From Scenedesmus sp. ARA3 (lineage: Eukaryota > Chlorophyta > Chlorophyceae > Sphaeropleales > Scenedesmaceae): a DNA stretch of 64,000 bases. The position numbers and the translations under genes were made by a program. The stretch lies in contig RWJK01001654.1 of the NCBI GenBank assembly GCA_004335835.1, forward strand, positions 62,001-126,000, written 5' to 3'. Shown here one piece after another: positions 52,301 through 63,042 of the stretch (position 1 is its first letter; the number at the start of each line of letters is the position of its first letter). The notes below the pieces were generated by a model. It worked only from the letters and a program-made list of their open reading frames with translations. It ran no database searches and was not told the DNA's origin.

Positions 52301-52437
52301 CAGACTGGCAGCGCAAAGTGGAGGTGGCCAGCAGCACAGCAAGTGGCAGGGCAGGCAGCAGCGCTAGCGGCAGGCTGGGTTCGGGCAAGCGGCCAGGGCT
52401 CACAAGCCCACTGCCAACCAAAGCTGTGCTCAAGTGA
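49372..52437 (+). CDS. CCDC113: CCDC113/FAP263 axonemal coiled-coil protein
   Basis: Component of motile cilia; in other organisms CCDC113 (FAP263 in Chlamydomonas) works with CCDC96/FAP184 in a complex near radial spoke 3 of the axoneme. Exons, phase-checked: 49372-49428, 49777-49836, 49999-50046, 50312-50440, 50704-50870, 51081-51207, 51393-51512, 51740-51921 and 52233-52437, giving 364 residues (human protein about 377). Nearly all of it is predicted coiled coil. Diagnostic segments are VERENQLLEAFLAK near the N terminus, FLEDKVHGKEVLVEKLALKN, the DUF4201 core LHLVDFDQLKIENQQYLE followed by NRELLQLKL, and PQILEYIKLKAQV with DWQRKVE near the end. CCDC96 shares DUF4201 but is longer; the N terminus, length and C-terminal match favour CCDC113. 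No partial exon copies are seen. Confidence 0.87.
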
Positions 52438-53823
52438 TGGTGTGGGCTGGCAGGAGCAACAGCAACAGCAGGGGCAGCAACAGCAGCCTGAGGCTGGAGT
52501 TTGGCAACTGGGTTGTGGTGTTTGAGAACACCAAGCTAGCACGCACGGGTGGCTTGCTGCAACATATCTTGCTGGTGTCTAGTGCTGTGTTTGGCGTGCT
52601 GGCTTCAAATGAGCCTCAAATGCTGAGTGCTGAACACAGAATATGGCATGAATTCAGCTGCAGCAGATGCTTGGATGACCCCTGACCTGGTGCTGATTGT
52701 AATTGTAAGCAAATGGCCATTCGCATGGTGTGGTGTCTTCGCCATCACCCCGCGACCTTGTGGTGCTTCTTTGTTTGGGGTAAGGTTGCATATTTGCTGG
52801 CTGGCATTTCTGTGAGCAGCAAACAATCTCTTACATGGTGTTCTTATGACATGGGAGATCATCACATAGTCATCATCACATCGCATGGTGATAGTTGCAG
52901 GTCCTGTTGTACATTCGGGTCCACAGTATCCTGCTCAGGTGACGCATACACCAGATCAGTGACAGCAATGTTGCTCTGGCAGCGCCCATTGTCCAGTGAA
53001 CAGAACAGCAGCAACAGAACTGAATCAGTGCCCAGGAACACAGCTGTCCATTCTGCAAAAAGCAACCCTTCCAGGGCTCGGCAGGCGATGGGTCTGGGCA
53101 CAGTGAGCGCACCCACTGCACACCTTTACCCCTTCTGCTTTCACACCTGGAGGTTGCGGCAGGCATGGGGAGAGTGACAATGGAAGAGTCAAGTGACCGT
53201 CAACACTGTACACCAACCCCGACTGCGGGACAAGGTGCTGCTGGATGGACTGATATAGGCTGGCAAGCAGGTGCGTTGTTACATGACGAGGCCATGTCAC
53301 GGTTCGCGCCTTTTTTCGAGCATCACGGATCGCTTCCAGATTTTGAGAATTCGACTGTTAAACACTCGACAATTACTTTGAGACGTTGAGGACACACACA
53401 GGAGACAAGGGTCGCGGAAAACGCAGCTTCAGCACGGGTACTGCTGCTGCAGAGCCTGGTGTAGCCTTCAACCTACAACTGACACAAGAGACCACTGCAT
53501 TCCACTCCAGCTGCTGATGAAATACAAACCGAACAACGCCCATTCCCAGTTCAGCCCAAGCCCTACCCTTGCATTTCAATCACCGCTCCCGCACAAAGTG
53601 TCACCCGCTCTTTCTCTGGGTAACAGCAGCGGACAACAGAAGTCCCCTGACGTCTTGCTTTGCATGGTGAAGAGACTTCAATGACTGACTGCACTCCTGT
53701 ACTCTACGTGCACGAACTAGCATTGCCCTTGCTGCTGCAGCTGCCACTGCTCTTGCAGCAGTCGCACAAACACCTGGCACAAAATGCAACACAGCAGGAG
53801 CGCCAGCCTGCAAAGTAGCTCTA

Positions 53824-53866
<43 letters not shown>

Positions 53867-54118
53867 CTGGTGTTGTAGCAGCTCCGGGTACTGTTGCAAG
53901 TACTGCAAAGCCAATAGTTTTGGCTGCTCCAAGCCTGCCACCACTCTTACTATGCTGACAGTGCCAATGCATCAGCTACCAGGGCAGTTGGCACTTGCTG
54001 AGCTCTCTGAATTCTCTGCCGTAATCTTATCTTTTTTCACCGTGCCGGTGTCACTGATGCACCACAACACGCACATATCGTATGCACTTCAAAGGCAGTG
54101 TTGCTGCAGCTGCTGTGG
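52438..54118. other. Convergent intergenic region, 1.7 kb
   Basis: Between the 3' ends of CCDC113 (plus) and the ADP-ribosylglycohydrolase (minus). TGTAA signals lie at 52698-52702 and 52704-52708 for CCDC113. A CTG run at 53825-53864 (CAG in the sense of the minus-strand gene) lies about 255 bases past the hydrolase stop. Small ORFs show nothing recognisable. Confidence 0.4.
52698..52708 (+). terminator. Paired TGTAA polyadenylation signals of CCDC113
   Basis: Two overlapping-range TGTAA words (52698-52702, 52704-52708) about 260 bases after the stop codon, in an AT-rich patch. Confidence 0.45.
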
Positions 54119-57011
54119 TCACAGCGCCACCTCCACCTTGGCAGCATCCACCAGTGCAAACACCTTCCTGCCCATCTCCAGCAGCTGCGGGTAGCTCCAG
54201 TCCTGCAAGTCATGCAGGCAGCTCTTCCACAGCTCTGGAACGCCTGCAGGGCATGACAGCGGCATGACAGCGGCATGACATGCTTGTGCATAGGTTTGAC
54301 ACAGCGCCCGGTGCTGTGTGTACCCTCTGACGTTGCAGTCCAGCTTGTGCATCTCAGCCTCAGAATGCATGAAGTTGTACATCCGAGTGTGTGCATGAAG
54401 GAGCACAAGCTCACGCAATGCTGCAGGCAGACCCAGAAACAATGCTGACAAGCCACAGCCTGTATGCACAGTTGCTCAAAGCAGCAGGGCAGTATTTCAG
54501 CTGTTACTGTCCTGCATGCTTTTGCTCTGAATGATCAAGCGCTGATATGTCACTGCACCTCACCTGCTGCTCCAGCCCTGGCCCCAGATATGCCACCAGC
54601 TATTGCAGCAGTAGTATCCACATCCCCACCTGCAGCGATGGCTGCAGCAATGCAGCCGATGTAGCTGTCTGTGTTGGTGAGGAAGCACCACAGTGCCCAC
54701 AGCGTGGTCTGCCAGGCACCCAAGATATGCAATTTACACCAGGCTGCGCATCACGCCAAATCCTCTCCTTATTCTCCTTGGTGCCGATCTCTGTTATGCG
54801 GGCTGCTGCCTCTTCGAGGGACCGATGCCTGAGCAGCAGCAGCTCGCGGAGGAATGCTGGCAGCTTGCTTTTGGGGTTGCCAGCTGCCACCCCGCTGACA
54901 ATGTACTCTATAAAGTGCTCAGGTTGCAGAGGGAGATTGCGAGTGGCACTAGCGTAGCGGGCCGCCAGGGTGACTGCTGCGGCAGCGTCCATGGGGCCTG
55001 GGGATGCATGTGTGATGGATGACATGGCGCGTGCTGTTTGCACCAGCTCTTCCTTTGACTTGCCTGCCGGAGTCGAAGGAGACACCGCAAACACAGAGTG
55101 CACATATTACACATAAGAATTGCGACAGAGGATTAGCCACTCCCTTCAAGGGTTGAAAGGTGGCAGGAGCTAGTATCTGAGGCGCTTGTCCACTGGGTGC
55201 AGCGCTGTCTTGTCTTGCTCTGTCTGCTGTTCGCACCTGTGGCTGATCAGCTCCAAGGTTGCCAGTGCACAGTGGCATGACATGCTATGAGGCGCTCTAG
55301 GGCAGCAATATTGCTGTTATTCATTGCAGCTCGCCATGCCAGCCTGTTGCTTCTCCGGTGCATTGTTGCCGCAACTACTGGGCCAGATGCAGACCCCGCT
55401 AGTATGACAGTGTCACCCTGATGATCAACATCACCGTGTGCTCATGAGCTCTTTGGCATCCACTTGCCTGACAGCAGCACTCCCAGGCATGCGGAGCGCA
55501 TCGCTGATCCGTTGCCGTTGCCGCTCTTCACGCCTGCCTCTGTGTAGTGTGCGCCAGCCCATATGGCTTGCATGGCGGTTGCACTCGTCTTGCCGTACCT
55601 GCAGGCACACGTGGCAGCGCAGCAGTGGCGATTAGACACATCGTCATTTGGCTGCCACTGATGAAATCAAGCTGCCCCGGCAGATGTTGGGTTGAAGTGG
55701 ATCAAATGCAGCCTGTGACAGCAGAGTGTCGAAGTTCTCAACCAAGGCTTGTTAGGGCCTAGCAGGACACCACGGCATGTGAAGCATTAGAAAACTCACC
55801 CCATGACGCGGTATGCTCCTGGCTGGAACAGCAGCGCGGTACGTAGCGCATACAGCTGTGCATCCATCCTGCCCCTGCCCTGCAGCACCGTCAGGTACAT
55901 CTCGCGTGACTGCTGCGTGTCATCACTGTACTGCCCAAAGGTCCAGCCATGCCTGCAAGCAAAAGAGAGCACAGCATGGACGGCACAAAGTTCACGCACG
56001 CCAGGACTTGAGCTGCACTTGCAGGGAATGTGCCGTTGCACATGCACTGCGCAGGCATGCCTTTTCAGCCACAGCAGCAGCAGCAGCTGCTGCTGCTACA
56101 ACACCACAAGCTTAGCTTAGCTGCTGCTGCTGTTACAACACCACAAGCTTAGCTGGCTAATGCATCAGCACATAGAGGCAGCATAGCGCTCTCAGGCGCC
56201 CACCTGTGGTAGTTGGTGGTCTTGACAGGCAGCACCACATCCGCCACATACTGCTGGCACAGCTTCCTGCTGTTGCCCTCAATAGGCAGCCCCAGCATGT
56301 CTCCTACAGCACTGCCCATCATGCAACCTAGAAATGCATCTTCATTGACATGTGCAACTGTCAGCAGCATGTCTAGGGCCCAAGCCGCCAGCGGAGGTAG
56401 CTGCTGAATGCTTTGGCTGCTGCTGCTGTAGTTGTTGGCAGCAGGGCTTGCTGGTGTAGGGATTGCAGGAGACCAACTACAGGTGCTTGGGGTGTAGGCT
56501 TTGTGACTGAGGGGCTGTTTTTGGCGAAGTAGGCGATGATGCTGTGCATGCCTGCTGCTGCTGTATCTGCACAGGCCCTGCTGAGGGTTGGCTGCTGCAG
56601 CACCTCCTGCAAGGCCTGCTGTGCCTTATCCCTGATGTAGCCTGAGCTGCTGTTCAAGCCATTGAACACCGTGTTGACCATTTCTGGTGTAACGTCCTGG
56701 GGTTGAGCAGCTGAGAAGATGGCGATGTTGGCAGCATTGCAGCCGATGTCTGTACTGCTTGCAGGAAGCATGTCAGGCAGGGCTGATGCACTGCGCGCCT
56801 GCTGCTGCATGGCAGTGAAGATGTAGTCACGTGCCTCTAAGCTAGATGGGCTGTCTTCAGAGCTGCCAATGCAATTCATGGCTGTGATAGCTGCCAGCAT
56901 GGCTGCAGCTGCAGCTGGAGTTGCAGCTGAGAGTGCTGCCTCGCCTGCAGGAGCAGCTGTCAGCTGGCTGGCCTGCTGAGGTACCGGCTTCACTGCTGGA
57001 TTCGGTGCCAT
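54119..57011 (-). CDS. ADP-ribosylglycohydrolase family protein
   Basis: ARH/DraG-type hydrolase that removes ADP-ribose from proteins or related molecules, using two Mg ions. Likely exons: 56204-57011 (ATG at 57011), 55800-55952, 55468-55598, 54564-55063 and 54119-54243. Family motifs: FLGCMMGSAVGDMLGLPIEG, the metal-binding QYSDDTQQS, SGNGNGSAMRSACLG, and the second metal site GGDVDTTAAIAGGISGA, where Val replaces the usual Thr of GGDTDT. The first exon also codes about 190 residues of unfamiliar Ala/Gln/Ser-rich sequence; its frame differs by one from the catalytic part, so a short unrecognised intron or an error lies around 56400-56520, or translation starts at the ATG at 56370. A second one-base conflict is near 54740. 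The intron after 55468 appears to use a GC donor (CAG followed by GCAAGT). The gene could be damaged, but motif conservation argues for function. Confidence 0.78.
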
Positions 57012-57673
57012 GTTTTACGGGGCACGTTAAAGCTGAAGCTGCTGCTTTGTCAACACACGCCCGACCTCAAGTAAGGCGCGCACAACCTTGCAACGTGTCA
57101 GCCTGACTGCAGAGCAAGCCAGTGCGTCGCCCAGGATGATAGAGGAAAGGTATCCTTGCCTCGACGCTCGCTAAGTGACAGGATTCGTCATCAGGCTCTG
57201 AAAAAATGCGTGTTGGTCGCCGGAGCTGTGACACCTGCGCGGTTCCGCTAAACGTTGGCCCGCCGGGCCAGGCTTCTTTCAGCGCTGTTCTCACGACAAC
57301 AGCAGGCTTACGAGCGAAGTGGGTGAATGTTACTGCAGCTTGTACCACAAGCCGGGAAGTGGTGTACCGGGCGTGCTGACTACCCAGTAGAACTGCACAC
57401 TGCTGCTTGTCTCTGTGCTTTCGCAGCATGTGCCCCTCACAACCACAGCTACATTCAGCGAACATGCAGCCCAGGTCGCTCCGACGACACACAGTTACAC
57501 CCTAAATGCCTCAGCTGTACTTGAAACCACCAAACAGGCAGCCGTACTGTCATGCAGGCAATGCATGCTAGGTGCGCTAGCTGAACAGCGCAACATATAT
57601 GTAAGCCCATAACTTGCAGCAGCACCACATACTAGAGATTGCTGATACTTACAAGCACTGCAAACTTCAAGGC
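57012..57673. other. Intergenic, 0.66 kb
   Basis: Between the start of the ADP-ribosylglycohydrolase gene and the 3' end of the DUF5054 gene, both on the minus strand. Minus-strand TGTAA words lie at 57649-57653 and 57495-57499. The rest should be the hydrolase promoter. Confidence 0.45.
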
Positions 57674-60600
57674 TCACGCAGGCTGTGGCCTGGAGCCTTC
57701 TCTGCTGCTCATCCTGTCTGCCTCCAACACAAACCTGAATGCCATGTTTGCATCCTTAGGATTGTGCATCCACATGGCAAAATTAGTGCCCCAGATGGTA
57801 TTAACAATGTTAAATGACACGCCATGCGCCATGTCGGGTCCGTCGCAGCGGTTGGGGAAGGGGTTGGGCCTGCCAAGGTTGACCAGGGAGACATCAAGTG
57901 TGCTGATGTGCAGCTGCTCGCTATGATCTCTGCTGAGCACGCTCACGCCTTGTGAGACAGCGTGTAGTGCGTGGCTGCCGTTGACGATGATCTGGCGGCG
58001 TAAATCAACAAAGCAGCAGCAGCAACAGCAGCAGCAGTAACAGCAGCAGTATTGCCAGAAAGGTGGGTGTGAAGCGACAGGTTGCGAAGAGGCAGGGCGA
58101 TTCGGTAGCAGGTAGGATGCAGGCAGCCGCCGCGTTGGTGTCGACTGTCACGCTTGCACATTCCCAGCTCATGTCATGCTGAGCTGTGCATCGTGTTTGA
58201 GCATCTGCACTGTTGATGGTTCTATACTTTGACCTGCTGCCTATATGGTAGCTACCATGGCGCGATGTAATCACTGGGTGCAACTGCAGCAGGCTTCAAC
58301 AACACACATGTGGCGCGTGCCCTATTTGCCACACATCTCAACCCTGTTTACCACGCCTCTGCCCATCACCGCACATAACCTCACCTCCTGTGGCTTAATG
58401 TGACTGTCCATCTTCTTCATCACCCAGCTCTCCTCATCCACGGCCCCAGGCCCCGGCCTAAACCGCAGCCACAGCGCCTCTGGCAGCCTTGTGACAGTCT
58501 TGTTCTGCCAGGCAAGCGTTACATGCAGCTGTGGCGTGTCTGGAGGGGCGTGCAGCACCAGCCATGCTGCTGCAGGGGCGCCTGCAAGCTGCACAAGCCT
58601 GTCTGGGAAGCTCAGCTTGAGGTGTAACATGAGCCCGAGTGTTTTGTCTTCCTTGTGAAAGACCTGCTCTAGTTTCGCCTGCAGGAAACACAGGAACAGA
58701 GTTGAAGTATCTCAGTGACCATGATATGTGCGCACCCTGAGTGCTTGGCATGAGGCAACCATAGTCGTCTCACGCAAGGTAAGTGTAGAACAGCCCCTGC
58801 AGGTGGACAACATGTTGCAGTACATTACACACCACTTATGGCCATGCAGCTGCCACACGCACGCATATCACAAAACTGCTGAACTGCTGCTCTGCTGCCA
58901 CACGGAGCAGGCGCGCGTGTCTGTGCAGCTGCATATGCTGGCAGAACAGCAGTCTTCGTGTGTGGCAGAACAGCAGCCCCGCTCTTACCTGGGCCTCATC
59001 ATGTTACTCATCAAGCCATAGCATCAACGCCATCGGCCCCGCGCCCCAATAGAGCGGCTCTTACCTGGGCCTGTGCAGACAGGTTGCTGCTGGCTGACAT
59101 GTTCTGCTTGCCAAAGTCGCCCACCCACACAGGGTGCAGCATGGCGTAGTTGTCCCAGCTGCGGTACAGTTAAAGAAAGCAGGCAGTACAATGGGAGGGT
59201 GCGTGTGAATCGGCAGTACAGACGGGGAGCCGGCAGTACAAAGACAGGGATCAGGCAGTACAGTGGGAGAGCATCTGCAGCACAGCATGACGAGAGGGCA
59301 AAATGATGCATTGCTTGGCAGCCAACCTTGGTGTGAGTGCTACTCACACAACCAAATGCATTGTCCTCCACCTGCACTGGAAACAGAGCTGCATTTTGTA
59401 TATCAGCGGCACATGCTCAGCGTAAAGCCCACTCACACAAACTGGTAGTCATCGAGGTTGTACACGTTGTACTGCACTTGGCCAAACGCAGCAGCTGGCT
59501 TGCGGCGCTTGGTCAGACCTTCACCGCTGCTGCTGCTGCTGCTGCTGCCACAGCTGCTTCCCGCTGAAGTAGAAGCCTGGCCTTGCCGCTGCCGTCGCCG
59601 ACTGCTTCTAACGTCCAAAACCTTGCGCTTGAAAGCAGCTGCGCTGTCTGATTTCATGACAGGCGCTCCTTGCTGGTCTGCAGGGGTCAAAGCAGCTGCT
59701 GGTCCCGCAGCCCAATCGTTGCCAAGGGCTTTTTTGCTGTACATTCGCTGCAGGCGCAACAGCCCGCCTGCAAGCAATGCACACACCGGTGACAGCCGAC
59801 AGAGCTTGTGTTGGTTGGCTGCTTGCATGTGTGGTACGCTGGAATGTGCACTTGCCACTTGCCATGCACATGTGCAGGAGTTGCGGCGCATATGCCTGTG
59901 ATGCTTGCAGTGCACAGGAGCATCCACGCGCAAGCTGCATTCATGCAGCAGCGTTGCTAACGGCATCCAGCTGCTGCTGTGCATCTGCCATGCACCTCTT
60001 TTGCAGCAGGCAAATGGTGCTGGTCAAATTTGGTCAAAACATGGTTGAACACTTGTTGTACCAACAGATAAAATGACATGCTGGCAGTGCAGTTGCCAAA
60101 AAAATATGCTGTGCCCACCTGTTTCAGGGTCGACTTGCAGCAGCCAATGCTTGCTGCAGAACAGCAGCTGCTCAGGGTTACTGCCACCAGCACACCCGCA
60201 GTCATGCAAGCCCCCTGTGCTGCTGCTGCTGCTGCCTGGTTGCAATCTGCCATCTGGCGCTGCTGCAGCAGCAGCAGCAGCAGCTGAAGGTTCCGCCAGT
60301 GGCAACAAGGGCACTGCTCCTTCAGCCTGCAGCTGCTGCGGGTTCAGCCGTTTGTGTGCCTGGCTGCGCGCCTGCCTGTCTTGTGCCACGTAAGCACGGA
60401 TGGGGTGCTTCAGCGGCAGCGCCTGTTGCGGCAGCAGCAAGCAGTGGCGATCACTCACTGAAGCAGTGGCGATCACTCACTGAGGATGTGCCAGTGTGAA
60501 AGTCAGCCTTGAAGTCTGACTCAGTTGAGAGACTATTGTACACTGCAAGCTCAGCGGGTACGCGCCTGCACTGCAACCCCCACAAGGTAAGCGGCTGATA

Positions 60601-63007
60601 CACAACACGATCAGCACTGCATTCCTTAGCAACTGACCCACCTCCAGTGCCCAGTCCACGTACTGCCTCGGCCAGCTTTCCACTGACACAGCCAGCCCCA
60701 CAAGGTAAGCACAAAACAAGCAGCTCTTGCAGTATAACTAGAGCCGCTACAGGGGCCAGCAGTGACCCACCTCTAGGGCCCAGTCCACGTACTGCCGCTG
60801 CCGCCGCCAGCTTTCCACGCACACTGCTAGGTTGGCGTGTGCTGCCTCTCCTTCCTCCAGCAGCTGGTGCAGCCAAGCATTTGTGTAATTGCTGAAGTCG
60901 TTGAAGTACTGGTTGAAGGACACACCCCTGCAGACAGCACCAGTTATGATGATTGAAGTACTGGTTGATGAAGAAGTTACATTGGTTTGACAATACTGGT
61001 TGGGCCACGCCTCTGCAAACAGCCAACGTCCCAATTGCAATCTGTGAAAAACATCGGTTGAAGGATACGGACCCATGGGTGCACAGCAACTGCTGCAGCA
61101 GGCCGACATGCCATCAGCTCCCTCCCCTGTTTGCGCATGTTGCTACTGCGTTAAATGGACTTGCTGATGCCAGGTCAACTGTAAAGTTAATAATTTCCAA
61201 GACAACGGCTTGGCTGCGGGCTGCTGCTCACCAGGTGTGCTCTGCCACCTTGACCAACATGCGGGTGAAGTTGTGGAAGGCAGGCGACTGCACAGCACAG
61301 CACGGAACAGCATAGCACAGCAGTTGCAGCAGCGCAGGCTGTCTCATCATTACAGTTCAACCTGTTGATGCTGAACAGTGGAGCATCGTACAGAAACAGC
61401 AGGCAGGTTGCAGCTCATCGCACAGGAAGTCCGCCTCAAATAATGCGCGCTGGCAGGCTTGCAACCATGGCATCAACACACATCCAAATGCACTGTAACT
61501 AGCACTGTGCCTAGCACAGCAGTAGAGCTGGCGCACCTCAGAATCGCAGTGTGGTGTGTGCCTGCAGGTGTGTCGCGCCCTGAGTGTTGCGCGGTAGCTA
61601 GCCATGCGGCCAGGGTCTGAGGCGATGCCATGGATCCAAGTGTCACCGATCTCACCTGCAGACATATGGCGGCAAGTGATAGTAAAAGGCAGGACGATCA
61701 GCAATTTCAGAGCACTGCGCGGTGACTAGCCATGCGGCCATGGCCGAGGCAATGCATACATGATTCCAGGTGTCATCTATTTCGCCTGCACAAGGATATA
61801 GCAGGTGTGCATGTGACATGACAATGATGAAGGCAGGTGGTCCGAGTTGTAGTTTGAGTTGTAGCTTGCAGTTAGTAGCACATGCAATGCCGGCAGTGCA
61901 TAGACCACACAAACCACAGCCACTCACAAACACGCACCTGTTACAACAGGCAGCTTGATTTCGCCAGCCTCAACAGCGCCGCTCAGCTGCTCCAGGTATG
62001 CATCCAGGCTGCTGGCTTTCACAGTTGCTCCTGGCCACTGCTGCCGCGCGACAGCAAACATCGTTTGCAGCTCCTCCAGCGTCTCAGGCGGACCTGAATT
62101 TGCACAGCAGGTGTGCAGCAAGAGGGGAGTATGTGAATGGGTGGCGCAAAACGTGGCAGGTTACGCAGTAGCTGACTGCGTATGGGTGATGTCACATGTG
62201 CTGTGGCACAGTTGACTTCGTAGTAAAACATGGCATACGTCGTGCTGAATTGCACCCGCAACTGACGTGCTGACACTCAATCATGTGGGCTGCCAATTGC
62301 ACACCTAACGTGTGCTTCACAGCACCTGCCACTGCCTGTATGTCCTTTTTTGCAGGTCACTTGCCACAGCAGAGGCATGCAGCCCAGTTCGGCAGCTGCA
62401 CAGCTGCACACACAGATCAGCAAATGCAGTACCTTCAAAGCCCCACGCACCTAAGTTGTCGTTCCTCCAGGAGACGCAGAGGGCGTGCTTAAAGCCAGGC
62501 GCGGTGACGCAGTCCTGCCTGCTGTCAATGAGGGTGCCGTTTACGCTGCCAGAATAACCACCTGGCGGGAGAAGCATGCAGCAACAGCAGCAGCAGCAGC
62601 AGCAGGATCTCTTGCCGAACCATGGCAGCTAAGCACGTGCAGTGCTGGAACGCCAAGGAATCACACCAGGGGCAGCAGCACAGCATGCAGCAGGTGACGC
62701 TGCCATAGAGTGCATTGCGCGGCGTGGCAGTTGAACATGTGCAGCGTGCAGTGCTTCACAGCAGGAATTTGTACAACATACGCACAGTGCTTCTGCCACA
62801 TATGATTGCTTCATTTCCTGTCCTACTGGCTCAACAGCAGCACGTCATTGCAGCAATAAAAACTTGCAGCACCCCACTCGCCTGGGTGCCACATGGCCAG
62901 CAAAGAGCATGCAGCAGCAGCAGCAGCAGCAGCAGTAGCAGCAGCAGCAGCAGCCGGACTTGCAACATTAAACTTGCCTGGGTGCCACATGGCCAGCATC
63001 AGAGCAT

Positions 63008-63042
<35 letters not shown>

